A stretch of DNA of 64,000 nt, taken from Melampsora larici-populina 98AG31 (taxonomy: Eukaryota > Basidiomycota > Pucciniomycetes > Pucciniales > Melampsoraceae). The stretch's first letter is position 1. Each line of letters starts with the position of its first letter. The stretch covers positions 201,307 to 265,306 of the forward strand of contig NW_006768805.1 in NCBI RefSeq assembly GCF_000204055.1. Reading direction: 5' to 3'. The notes beneath the pieces are model-generated. The model searched no databases and was not told the DNA's origin. It saw only the letters and a list, made by a program, of their open reading frames with translations. The position numbers were made by a program, and so were the translations under genes. Positions 12,256 to 22,834 of the stretch are shown here, in pieces.

Positions 12256-12461
12256 CACTGCCAGCATAGATGCCTCGGGTTGAAAAATCCGAGGCGTCAT
12301 CGTAGGCAAATCCTCGGACAGACCTTGTCCGAGGTTTTTGCCCGAGGGATGTTTTTGCACTGAGAATCACCTCGGATCAAGACCTCGGGAAGCTTCTGTC
12401 CGAGGTTTTGCATCCGAGGATACCTCGGATTACAAAATCCGAGGTAAATATGTTGGCGGTG
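12256..12461. mobile_element. 206-bp CACTG-ended MITE (copy 1)
   Basis: Non-coding element with termini CACTGCCAGCATA and an inverted end reading CACCGCCAACATA, flanked by CTT on both sides (12253-12255, 12462-12464). The interior is a series of CCTCGG/CCGAGG inverted words able to form several nested hairpins. It is close to identical to copy 2 (36973-37179). A 3-bp TSD and a CACTG end point to the CACTA superfamily. It lies in the non-coding gap between the two gag-like ORFs of the Ngaro-type element. Confidence 0.9.
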
Positions 12462-12571
12462 CTTGTGTAGGAAATGTCCAGAAGAAGTCCAGAAAAGTCC
12501 AGAAGTCCAGAAGTCCAGAGATTGTGGAAAGAAAAGGCATAGATAGAATGACTGACTGAAATTGTGATCTG

Positions 12572-13864
12572 GTGTGGTTGTGTTTAGTGGATGAAGCAAA
12601 ATTCGTAGCAGAAGATGCGCATATCGACAGAGAACATGAAAGATATGTTGCAGAATTGACGAGACACTTCAGGAAAGGAAACACCGGTTGCTTTGAAATG
12701 CTAGAAAAGACTTATTGGAGATGGTGTGAGAGGATTGGTACCGAACCACGAGGAGTCCAAATGTTAGACTGTTCAAGCGAAAAAGAAGAAGAGTTAGAAA
12801 TAAGCACCTCTAAAAGAAAAGCAAAAACTCAAGTGACGGAGAAAGCAACTAAGGTTGGAAAGAAGATGAATCATGGTCAAGTGTTGACTCACAGATTGAT
12901 AGACCTATCGTCCTATTGAAATAATAGAATGTCGGCTTGCTTCGGTTATGTTCCTCTCACTATATTCGTACCGGCTTGGCTATTGGCAGATAAAAATCAT
13001 ATGTCAAATAGAAGGAAACAAAGCTCTTCCTGTTTGGATGTGGTGGCTTACGTAGGATTAAGAGTCCCGAGCGAATGGAGACAGAGTTTTTTGATGTGGT
13101 CGACCTCGTTCCATCTATGCATACAATACTGGAGGTTGAAATACGAAAGAGAAGACATTGCAACACGGCTTGAAGAACATTATAAGATAGTCCTGGAAAT
13201 CAAGGCAAAGTATCATGATGCTTTTGCCCCAGCGTTGAGGTACGACATAATTCATAGAACAAATGTATTCAGTCACACGTTAGCAGATGGATTACTATCA
13301 GATGTAGGAATGAGAAACGAAGAGTTAGTAGAGCAAGCAATTACGGACTCGAAAGCCAATAAGGACCATTGGTATTTCGACAACCCGTACATCATAGGTG
13401 GAGCAATGGAGAATGTCAACCCAATGACGGGAAGGTACCAAGTGGGATGGGACATGATCTCAAATGCCTACGAGCAGATCACGGCTGTAACAGGAGGTCA
13501 AATGTTATCGCACCTAGCTCAACAAGGTCGAAATTATACGCAACCACCCAACGGCCAATTCTTTCTCGAGAATAACACAGGTCATAGTCACGGGAATCAT
13601 GGCCAGAGTGATTATGTCAAAGCAAGTGGAAGTGGATTCTATAATCAAAATCAAGGAGTGAGAGGAAAAGGTAGAAGAGGGAGAGGTGTTAGTAGGGGAG
13701 TAGGAGGAAGAGGAGGAAGTGCGAGAGGAAGCTTCAATTCAGGACCTACTTCTACGGTGAATGGAGTCGTAGTTCCGAAGTTTGGACCCGGAGCCTTTGA
13801 GGCGATGAAGGCAGCGAAGCAGGCAGGTGGAAGTGGAAGTGGGAACGGAGCAGGGACTCAGTGA
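12572..13864 (+). pseudogene. Gag-like ORF with in-frame stop
   Basis: One reading frame (frame 2) interrupted by a TGA at 12917-12919. The upstream part (115 aa) and downstream part (from ATG 12929, 311 aa) are in register. The first part has a Cys-poor helical segment (HFRKGNTGCFEMLEKTYWRW). The second has WRQSFLMWSTSFHLCIQYWR and a C-terminal Gly/Arg-rich tail (GKGRRGRGVSRGVGGRGG), an RNA-binding composition. I infer a structural Gag-like protein from its position before RT. The stop could be a CGA-to-TGA change. The first ATG of the upstream part is not certain, and a spliced start just before VDEAKFVAED is possible. Confidence 0.6.
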
Positions 13865-14032
13865 GTAGAACATGTTGTACTTTCCTTCTTGAGAAGTCGA
13901 TTAGGTGTGGTGAGGAAAGAAGTAATGAGACACCTAATGTCATAAATGACAGGAATTCCAGAGAAACATGAAACCACACCAAAAAGACAAAGATTGATGT
14001 GACACTGTGAGAAAAGAGAGATACTGAGAACT

Positions 14033-15799
14033 GTGAATTTGCCATTTCGTTACCCCAGATTCATAAGCCTGAGTGAGAGAAATGAACAAGAGCCTCAGAC
14101 GCCAATCCGAGAGACTGAGTCACCGAGAGACGATCCGTTGAGACCACCAAGGCTCCATACGAAGTGGCCTCTGAGACCGAAATGTGATATGAATATCCAA
14201 AAATGGAAAGAGCAAGCAAGGAAATGCGGAGTCGAAGCAGAGGTGAAAGACGTTATTGCGGGACTAGTGGATGGATCTACCCAAGGAATTCCAGAACACT
14301 ATCTAGGAAGTAAAAAATGGTGGACACCAGATAATCATAGTTCGGCGTTAGCGGTGAAGGATAAGATTATGAGAAACTTACAAAAGGAAAAAGGAGCAGG
14401 AAGAGTTTTCGGCCCGTTCACACACAAAGAAGTTTATGCGAAGTGGGGATTCTTCCGGACAAACCCAATGGGGAGCGTCGTAAATAACGACGGATCTTTA
14501 CGAATGATCAACAATCTTTCATATCCAGTGGCAGACGAGAACATACCATCAGTGAATTCAATGGTGGATAAACACGAGTTCGACACATCGTGGGACGACT
14601 TTCATGTAGTGGCGAGATATTTCAGAGAACACTTCGAAGAGGTAATTTTACTTGCGATATACGATTGGGAGAAACCCTATCGTCAAGCTTGCACGAAAGA
14701 GGAAGAGTGGAGGTATTTGATGATCAAGGATTTCTACAATAGGATCTGGATGGATATCGCGGTCCCCTTTGGAGGAGTAGCGGGGTGCGGTACGTTTGGA
14801 AAGGTGGCGGATGCCTGGAGGCTGATAATCCAAAGATGTTTGGGAATCAAGAGAGTTTTTAGATGGGTTGATGATAATATGATAGTGAAGATGGAAGGAG
14901 AAGACTTACAGATTGAAGATGTGGTACAGCTGAGCACGGAAATGGGTGTGAAGACCAATCGTGATAAACTTAGAGCATTTGCAGACAAGCAGAAATATTT
15001 AGGGTTCATCTTCAATGGAAGGGACAAGACGGTAAGATTGCCGGAGGAAAAATTGGAAGAAAGATTGGCAGCGGTGATCCATATGGTAGAAGAAGACGGC
15101 CCGTGGAGTTTGAAAGAAGCGGATTCGACAATTGGAAAGATAGCGCACTTAATGTACATCTTGCCTCACATGAAACCGTATATGAGGGGTTTGTACGCAT
15201 GGCTCCATCCTTGGTTGAAAACAAATGCAAAGAGGTTTTTATCGAGAGCAGCTAGGAAGGACTTGGAAAGTTGGCGTGAAGCGCTGGCGAATTTCGAACC
15301 AAGGAGGATCATACCAGCAGTGGAACCAGAACGAGTCGGCTGGGTAGGTGACGCCAGCGGTTTTGGGATGGGCGTCATAACCGTATATGGTTGGGTGAGA
15401 TTCAGGCTGAAGGAAGGGTGGCAGACAATCGGCCTATTAGAGGATGAAACACGTCGCGACATAGCATGGGCCGAAACGGCGGCGATAAGGTTGGGAGTCT
15501 TAATGCTGGAAGTTTCGACAAAGGTTGGCGGCAGGAACTTTTGGGTCAAGACGGACAACACGACTACCGAATCGACTATAAACAAAAGGCAATCAAAAAG
15601 TGAGCCTGTGAACGAAGAGTGGAAAAAGATACAGGACTTACTTCTAAGACTCCAGTGCGACATAACAGAAGAGAGAGTGGAATCAGGTGACAACAACGCA
15701 GACGGTTTATCGAGAGGAATAGACGAAGGAGAAGAGCTAGGAAATCGGATACATATAAATTTACCAGAAGACCTGCAACTATTACTAGAGGAAGCATGA
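14033..15799 (+). CDS. Reverse transcriptase-RNase H of Ngaro-type element
   Basis: About 588 residues with no internal stop. RT fingers and palm lie at ~120-310: GFFRTNPMGSVVNNDGSLRM, then DWEKPYRQ, VPFGGVAGCG and the catalytic box as WVDDN (near residue 277), the divergent form seen in DIRS/Ngaro RTs instead of YxDD. RNase H follows at ~435-570 with Asp/Glu/Asp/Asp residues in GDASGFGMG, WAETAAI, KTDNTTTES and NNADGLSRG. The first in-frame start shown is GTG, and an ATG lies further in (near 14079), so the exact start is unsettled; it may be expressed by re-initiation or splicing from gag. Its stop overlaps the start of the recombinase ORF (ATGA). Confidence 0.88.
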   Translation: MNLPFRYPRFISLSERNEQEPQTPIRETESPRDDPLRPPRLHTKWPLRPKCDMNIQKWKEQARKCGVEAEVKDVIAGLVDGSTQGIPEHYLGSKKWWTPDNHSSALAVKDKIMRNLQKEKGAGRVFGPFTHKEVYAKWGFFRTNPMGSVVNNDGSLRMINNLSYPVADENIPSVNSMVDKHEFDTSWDDFHVVARYFREHFEEVILLAIYDWEKPYRQACTKEEEWRYLMIKDFYNRIWMDIAVPFGGVAGCGTFGKVADAWRLIIQRCLGIKRVFRWVDDNMIVKMEGEDLQIEDVVQLSTEMGVKTNRDKLRAFADKQKYLGFIFNGRDKTVRLPEEKLEERLAAVIHMVEEDGPWSLKEADSTIGKIAHLMYILPHMKPYMRGLYAWLHPWLKTNAKRFLSRAARKDLESWREALANFEPRRIIPAVEPERVGWVGDASGFGMGVITVYGWVRFRLKEGWQTIGLLEDETRRDIAWAETAAIRLGVLMLEVSTKVGGRNFWVKTDNTTTESTINKRQSKSEPVNEEWKKIQDLLLRLQCDITEERVESGDNNADGLSRGIDEGEELGNRIHINLPEDLQLLLEEA

Positions 15800-16920
15800 T
15801 ATCACCGAAAGTCGAGCATAAGATCAGATTGTTCTTGCAGAACGTGGTAGGAGAATCGAATTGGAGAAGTAGTAGTGTGCAAACTCATATGTTATCAGGA
15901 GGCTGGGCAGAGACAACTTTGGTGAACTACAATAGTGGAGTGGCGAAGTTGCTGAAGTTTTTGGAGGAGAAAGGTTACAAAAGGGAGATGTTATTGCCTT
16001 TGTCATTAAACACGTTATACAAATTCGTGGTATGGGCAGGAAAGAAATTGGAAGAAGATGGGAAAACAGAGAAAATCAATCAGAAAACGGCAACAATCGA
16101 AGTAGAGACCCTGAAGAAATATCTTACTGGTATAAAAAGTTGGCATTTATTCCATGACGAGGAGTATCCCAAATACGATCCCATAAAGCTATCAGTCTTG
16201 CTCAAGTCTTCGAAGATCGCGGAGACGGTGATAAGACAGTCAGAAAAGGAGCAAAAGAAACCGGTAATGATAAAACACCTAGTACAGTTGTTGAAGAAGT
16301 TGGCGAATGGGAGCAAGAGAGATCAGGTGGCATTGACGATAGCCTTGGTAGCATTCTGGGGAATGGCGAGGCTCGGAGAGTTGGTATCGGATGATAAGAA
16401 GAAGAAGCTGATTCGGTTAAAAGATTTACAAGTGATGGGTAATGGTGAAAGAGTGACAATAGCTTTATTCAACGCGAAGACGGCAAAACCAGGCCAAATA
16501 CAATATATCAAATTGAAAGCACAGCGGTCGTATCTTGATGCAACTGAGGCACTCGAAAGAATGGTCAGAGACAATCAAACGGGCCCGAAGGACCCGTTAT
16601 TCTCATACCTAGAAAAGAATGGAGAACGAAGCACGATTTCGAAATCGAAGTTGATGGGTATCTTTAAACAAGTCTGGAGATCTAATGATGAGACAACACA
16701 ACTGTCTGGTCACTCCTTCAGAGTGGGAGGAGCCACCTTCAGGTGGAATGAAAAACGGCCAATAGAGGAAATAACGACAATCGGGAGATGGCACTCGAAG
16801 GCATACCAATTATACCTTCGGAAGTATAGTGCAGACGAAAAGAGGGAAACCAAAGAATTGTGGGATCTTCTCACGTTCAAAGATTGGCAGGCTTCAGACA
16901 GAGTGAGTGAAAGGCAGTAA
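15796..16920 (+). CDS. Tyrosine recombinase of Ngaro-type element
   Basis: A 374-residue phage-integrase-family recombinase that would join the circular DNA copy to the genome by strand exchange. The catalytic set is visible: Arg in FWGMARLGELVS (near residue 191), Lys in the beta-hairpin region (FNAKTAKPGQ), HSFRVGG (HxxR, near 306), the third His/Trp position in GRWHSKAYQ and the Tyr in YLYLRKYS-like context (AYQLYLRKYS, ~335-342). The N-terminal SAM-like region spans ~20-130. ATG overlaps the TGA of the RT ORF (ATGA), suggesting coupled translation. The frame is open throughout, so this protein appears intact. Confidence 0.9.
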   Translation: MISPKVEHKIRLFLQNVVGESNWRSSSVQTHMLSGGWAETTLVNYNSGVAKLLKFLEEKGYKREMLLPLSLNTLYKFVVWAGKKLEEDGKTEKINQKTATIEVETLKKYLTGIKSWHLFHDEEYPKYDPIKLSVLLKSSKIAETVIRQSEKEQKKPVMIKHLVQLLKKLANGSKRDQVALTIALVAFWGMARLGELVSDDKKKKLIRLKDLQVMGNGERVTIALFNAKTAKPGQIQYIKLKAQRSYLDATEALERMVRDNQTGPKDPLFSYLEKNGERSTISKSKLMGIFKQVWRSNDETTQLSGHSFRVGGATFRWNEKRPIEEITTIGRWHSKAYQLYLRKYSADEKRETKELWDLLTFKDWQASDRVSERQ

Positions 16921-17261
16921 CGGAGATAGACGAGAATGCAGCTGACAAAATCTTCGGACATGTGTAGACCGTATTGACCGAGAAGAGAGAGGGCAAAGAA
17001 GTTAAAAGGGGGAAGTGAAGAAGGGGGATAAGGGGAGATGGAAAGAACGTACAACTGTAAAGGAGTCACGAGAAATCGAATTACCTGATAGATTTTAGAA
17101 TTTGAGTTAGCCCAATTGAGTTGCAGAAATTTGAGTTTACCCCAATTGAATTGCAGATCCCGTTTGTACAGATCAACTGAATTTAGCGAACAGTCTGGAC
17201 TGCTGTCGTAGACAGGTTTCCGATGAGCTCAGGACGCCATCCGTCCAGAGATAGGGTGGTA
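16921..17261. other. 3' non-coding region of Ngaro-type element
   Basis: Untranslated stretch after the recombinase and before B1. It includes a short direct repeat built on 'TTTGAGTT(A/T)' and 'CCCCAATTGAATTGCAG' at ~17100-17156. No ORF or other element is seen. Confidence 0.5.
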
Positions 17262-17505
17262 GAAAACCCTTTCTTGGAAAGGCCGTCCCCGGGCCTATGG
17301 CCCCCCCCCACACCAGGTAAGAACCTGTATAAGGTGAAGACCTACATAAAGATTGCCCGAATTAGAAAGGAATAGAAAGTAGAAAAATCAGAATGAAATA
17401 AAACAGATAGAAAGAAACTAAGAGTTAGATGAGAGCATATGAGTGAACAAGTCTAACCTTTTAGAAAATATAATGAGAGCTGAGCAAGGCACAGTCAAAA
17501 GATGG
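17262..17505 (+). repeat. B1 split direct repeat
   Basis: A 244-bp repeat matching B2 (29464-29707) over its full length with only a few mismatches near the left edge. It contains the CCCCGGGCC and a C9 run, and ends ...CACAGTCAAAAGATGG, running straight into A2 (two shared bases). Confidence 0.9.
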
Positions 17506-17756
17506 ATTGACACCGGTGGCCAAAGGCACGACGTCACCGGTGAGTTCCATCAAGACGTATGACACAGTGTATGAGCCACTACACAGGGCCGGGAAATACC
17601 CAGCCACACCACAAAGGAGAGGTGGTACAAACTGTGAAAATTTTCATCTTCACAGTTTCTGTACGCCTCAGAGCTCTCATACACCTCAGACTTGAATTCA
17701 CAAATCTAAAGATTTCCGACTTCTATAAAAGAGATAACATCATTTCATTTTCAAAA
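17504..17756 (+). repeat. A2 split direct repeat
   Basis: Internal copy of A1, directly after B1. It is followed by ~15 bases of element sequence, then the 7-bp TSD (CTACAGC, 17772-17778) of the hAT insertion. Confidence 0.9.
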
Positions 17757-19309
17757 ACCATCCCACCCACCCTACAGCCAACGCGGCCACTGTACTATCC
17801 TATACCAGTATCAGCCGATACTAGTATAGTACTGTAGGCACCGGTACTTTTTTTACCCTGGGTATAGTATAGTATCGACCTCTGGAATTCTATACTTCCG
17901 GTACTTATCTTGCTCTCTGTGTTTGACTCCATGGCAACATCAGGGATGCACAAATGAGATGCTCTCTATTGATATTCATTGAATGCAACTTGAAATTGAA
18001 AGAAAATACCATAAAAACCTCGCTTCACTCTGTTGATTTCTTTTTATCTTTGGCTTTGGATCGCACATCAATTATTGTTTGATCTATCGCATGGCTTGCC
18101 TTATCATTTCAACACAATTACTATCAATTTTTCACTTGTTATACACCATTCATTAAATACATTTTGTGAAGAGAAAAGTCCATAAGCTTGAAATGAGAAC
18201 AATGAACAGAGCAATGAACAGAACGAACTCAATCGCCAGCAAAATGTGGAGGCTGGTTCATAGTCTTGTGTAAAACCTGAGCAGCTTTATCATCCTCGAT
18301 GCACTCCTCCATAATCCGGTAGGCCTCCTCAAATCCTGAATTTAGTGGGACTCCATTTGAAATCCATAGCCGACTACTCACACAACGTTCAATTGTCCTT
18401 GGAACTAATGTTCCACGGTCTGTGGTGCAGACATCCGCAGCTGATGAAAACGTTTGCTCAACAGCGGCCGAGCTCCCACTGACAGCAAGATATTGGCGAG
18501 CTAGACTTGAAAGAATAGGGTACTTTCCTTCGTGGCTCTGTCAATGAAAGAATTCAATTTCAGACTCTTGACCTAATTTACAAGAAAAAAAGAAGATGAA
18601 GAGAACTCACCTGCCACCACTTCAATGCCAGGTTAGGGTCCATTGCAACATCCTGTGAAGGCGCATCACGTGCAAGCTGATATTCAGTTAGTTCATCAAT
18701 TGTAGAGTTCCCCTTTTGTGCATCATGGAGATGTAACATTGGGTCGTATGCATCGTTGTTGCATTCGGCACTTGTGAGTGTTGCTTCTGGTTGAGATGCT
18801 GGAGCTTGTGATGAAGGGTTTTGTTCAAGTTGATGCTTGCGAGAATAGTATGCATCGGCCAACAGTTTGTTGGCTTTTGCAGTTACAGGAGATCAAGGTC
18901 CAAATCCTGCATTGAAAAAGCTGGCTCTCCAGCTTGGATGACGGATCGTGGCCATCAAGAGAGCATGTGAGGATGTTGCTTTGGCAAGGTACCTCTTCAC
19001 TCGCGTGAGCATAGCATAATGCATCGGATACATCGGCGAGGTGGTTAATTCTTGGAGAAGTTTGGACTCCAAGCGAGTCTTGAGCTTGAGGTATTCTTGG
19101 ATTACCATTGAGCCAGTTGGGCCATCGCCTTCCATTCGTTTGGTAAGCTGTGCAAAATGCTAAAGAACATAGATTGATCAGCACAAAGCCATGTTTAATG
19201 AAAAAATGTAGTAACCTCGAGCTCAAGGTTAACTGTCTTGATCAGCTTCCAATCATCCGGGGTGAAGCTGATCTTGAGGAAGCATCCTTTAGTGTAGTTG
19301 ATGGTGGGG

Positions 19310-19637
19310 TGTAAGGTGTTACATAGGGACGTACAGCAGTCATGGCTGAAGACAGGTTCTGATCAATAGTTGTCAACGGCCCTAGCTCCACGAAGATCTC
19401 TTTCTTCACCGAAATCTTCGGCTGGAGCTAGGTGAGCTATCATTTCTCTTTTCATCTCTTTTCTCTCTAGTTTGTTTCTCTTCCATTTGTTATCAGTAGA
19501 GCGTAGGAACTGACTTCACCGAAATCTTCGGCTGGAGCTAGAATTGTGCTAGGAATTTATAGAAGGGTTTTAGTTTAGATTTAGAGCCTTGCTCTCGTGC
19601 CTCGTCATCAGTGAAGACTCCGCTTTGGAGTCTTACA
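19310..19637 (+). repeat. 5' LTR of Ty3 element 1
   Basis: Begins TGTAAGGTG, ends GTCTTACA. It contains the direct repeat CACCGAAATCTTCGGCTGGA twice, an imperfect hairpin CCTAGCTCC...GGAGCTAGG and a perfect terminal hairpin GACTCC-GCTTT-GGAGTC just before the 3' end. Confidence 0.95.
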
Positions 19638-19762
19638 CTTTTTTAAACTATCACCGAAACTAAAAATTCAAACTTTAAATCGACCTCTGAGCACTCTGAA
19701 AACTTAATTCATCTGACATCCGTGAGATAATCGAATCCTTGACAAGTCATCAAGTCTTTTTG

Positions 19763-22700
19763 ATGGGATTCGCATTACCTACAAATTTCACCAACGACCC
19801 AGAATCTTTCCTACGCCGACAAAGACAGCTCCGACAACGCCAACAAGACACTGACACCTCGCCAGCAGCGCCACCTCCTCCTAGATTTAACTGGAAACCG
19901 GAAGCCCCTCTCGATACACCTGACAGCAACTTTACCTTACAAGCCAGCATTACTCCAAGACCAATAACCACATCCACACCTGCCGGATTTCCTGATCCTT
20001 TCGAACCATTGATTACGCCCGATAGTAGAATTGTAAGAGAGTTTTTTAACTCGAGACTTTCCGATCCGACCCCCAGACCCCCCGGTAGTTTCATTTTTAC
20101 CCCTTACAACGCGATGGAGAGCTCATCGGGTTCGAAAGGCAAGACGGTTGAAGTTCAAGATGACTCAGACAAAGATGCTCTCATAGAACGCCTCCAAGCA
20201 GAGATCTCGTCACTCAAATCCGATCGAGACCGAATTCATGCCTTGGAGGCTTCAATGTCTCGTATGATGTCAATGCAACAGCCTACAATCACAACGGGAG
20301 GCGGCAGCACCGGCTCAAACACAACAACCCAGCCTACCAACTGGTTCTCACGATTTCGAAGCCCTGGTACTCCGACTCCTGCAGGACCTAAAACACCACC
20401 CACCACCGCGGGAACACCTGCTCAAGCCATGAGAACTGAAGCCGTCCCATTAACTTCAATTGTCGAGGAGCATGTCGATCGCAACGAGGAACGTACCAGA
20501 GAAGACGCAGCCGAGTACTCCCTGCCGCGAGCATCTTACGCAGCAGCCCCATGGAGTCACCTAGGAGCTGAAGCCGTCGACGACACACCTCGACGGGTTT
20601 CTTTTGCTCAGGCTTCCACCGTACCAACCGCCTATCGTCATAATGCAGCACACGATGAACCAGACAACCGCGTGGTCCGAGCTTGTGACATTAAGTTATC
20701 AGATGCACCTAAATTCACAGGCCCAGTCGAAGATCCTGCAGCACTCTTCAACTGGCGACGACTTATCGAACAATTCTTCAAATTGAAACGATTAGATAGC
20801 ACTGAAGAACGTCTGATAATCCTAGGTACCATCGTAGTGGAACCTCGAGCAGGGAACTGGCTAAGGCGAATGGAGAGTGAACTCGTACACTTACCATGGA
20901 CTGAGATTATGCACGCACTGGCAACAGAAACGCTACCCACCGGATGGCTTTACGACACCGAAAAGGCAATTCGACAGATCAAAATGAGACCAAACGAAGA
21001 CTTTAAAGTTTATGCCAATCGAGGACGAGATTTGTATGCCTTAGTCGAAGTCGAAAGCTCAATCTCGATCAAGAACTTAGCCGAGTACGTTGTTTGGGGG
21101 GCACCAGAAGTGTTTCAGCGTTGGGTGGCGGATCGAGCATTACTGAAGGTGGCAAACTTCAAATGGTTCGAATTCATCGCAGCGGCTTCGGACATCTGGT
21201 TACTTCTTCAATCTAGTAATTTGTTACCTCGTGGAGGATTCAACACCAACACTGCGCCTCGTCAAACCGGTTTTCAACCGAGACCGACTCAATATGCTCA
21301 AGCTGCGACGATGAATGACCGACGAACTCCTGATCAAAGGGCTGATTACGCGTGGCACTACCATGAATACCTTCGACACAAGGGTATTTGTTCAGCCTGT
21401 CGAACCGAGTGTGGGAACCCGAATTGCCAGGGACCAATCAAGGGACCTTATATCCAATTGCCACCTTTAAGTGTATTCGACCCTGGTCCAAGACCGATAC
21501 GTCGAGCAACAACTCTCGCAGCACCAGCACCCAGTCGACAAAATCCACCAGCGGGAGCGCCAACGAGTAAACCAGCTGGTCGTCCGGCACAATCTGTAGC
21601 AATCCGAGCGGTATCTGAATCACCTTCACTCAGTTATGCACCAGATCTATCAGACAAAGAAATTGAACGCTATGAAGAGGCCGACAAGATCTTGGTAGCG
21701 CACATGGAGGAAGAGCTATCCGGGTGCGTAGACGAAACTAAGCGTACAAGATCCATCATCCTTCAGCTGATGATAAATGGAACTCCTATGCGCGCCTTGA
21801 TAGACTCAGCAGCCGAGGCCAATCTCATATCGGAACCTTCAGCAATGAAGGCAAAAATACCACGCCGACGACTCGTTAAGCCTGTTGAGGTGAGTCTAGC
21901 CATCTCTTCCGACGCCACTCCCTTCGTAATCAATGAGTTTTGCTTTGCGAATGTTAGCTCAGCTGACCCGAAGTTGCGATTTGGATCAACTTTCTTCAAG
22001 GTCGCGCCGTTAGGGAACAATTATGACGTAATTTTAGGGACGCCGTTTTTGGAAAAGTACCACCTTGATGTTTCACTTCATAACCGCACGGTAACACATG
22101 TACCTACTCATACAGTCCTGTTAGAAGAATCCGCAAAGAAAGAAATTGAAAATTCAATGAAAAATTCAATGATTGCTTGTGTAATTCAAAACTTGGAACG
22201 AGTCAAAACCACCCGTGACTTATCAAAACGAGAGGAGCGCGTGCTAGAAGAATTCTCTAGCTTGTTTCCTGACGAATTACCTGCAGTAGCAGAGGATGAA
22301 GGAGATGATTTCATTCCGCCTGAAGGGCAGAATGCGTCTTCGCGAGTGACCCATAAAATTGTCCTCACAGACCCTAACGTGGTGATTAATGAGAAGCAAT
22401 ACAACTATCCACATAAGTACTTGAACGCATGGTCAAAGCTTGTGACACAACACTTGAAAGCGGGACGCATTCGACGATCAACTAGCCAGTATGCGTCACC
22501 GTCCATGATTATACCAAAGAAAGATCCCAACGCTTTACCACACTGGGTTTGTGATTATCGAACGTTGAACAAATACACGGTGAAAGACAGGGCGCCCTTA
22601 CCTAATGTGGATGAAGCAGTCAGGCTGGTAAGCACAGGGAAGATATTCTCTATTATTGATCAAATTAATTCCTTCTTTCAGACTAGGATGAGAGAAGAAG

Positions 22701-22834
22701 ACATTCCCTTGACCGCGGTGAAAACACCGTTTGGATTGTTCGAGTGGACAGTAATGGCAATGGGACTAACAAATGGTCCAGCCACGCATCAAGGCCGTGT
22801 AGAAGAAGCGAAATTATTGTGTAGTGTTTATTGA
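19763..22834 (+). pseudogene. Gag-protease-5'RT of Ty3 element 1
   Basis: Open from ATG 19763 (an upstream non-ATG extension to 19739 is possible) to a TGA at 22832. The first ~640 residues are Gag: a Pro/Ser/Thr-rich N-terminus, a coiled-coil-like IERLQAEISSLKSDRDRIHA, a capsid-like core (~330-500) and a CSACRTECGNPNC cluster instead of a classical CCHC knuckle. The protease region (~670-780) has ALIDSAAEANLIS and ILGTPFLEKY. The usual DSG is DSA here, which is unusual for an active retropepsin. The RT start has KKDPNALPHWVCDYRTLNKY and AMGLTNGPATHQ. The frame is lost just before the catalytic box, which continues in the +1-shifted ORF at 22824. A small deletion after VEEA is the likely cause. 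Confidence 0.9.
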
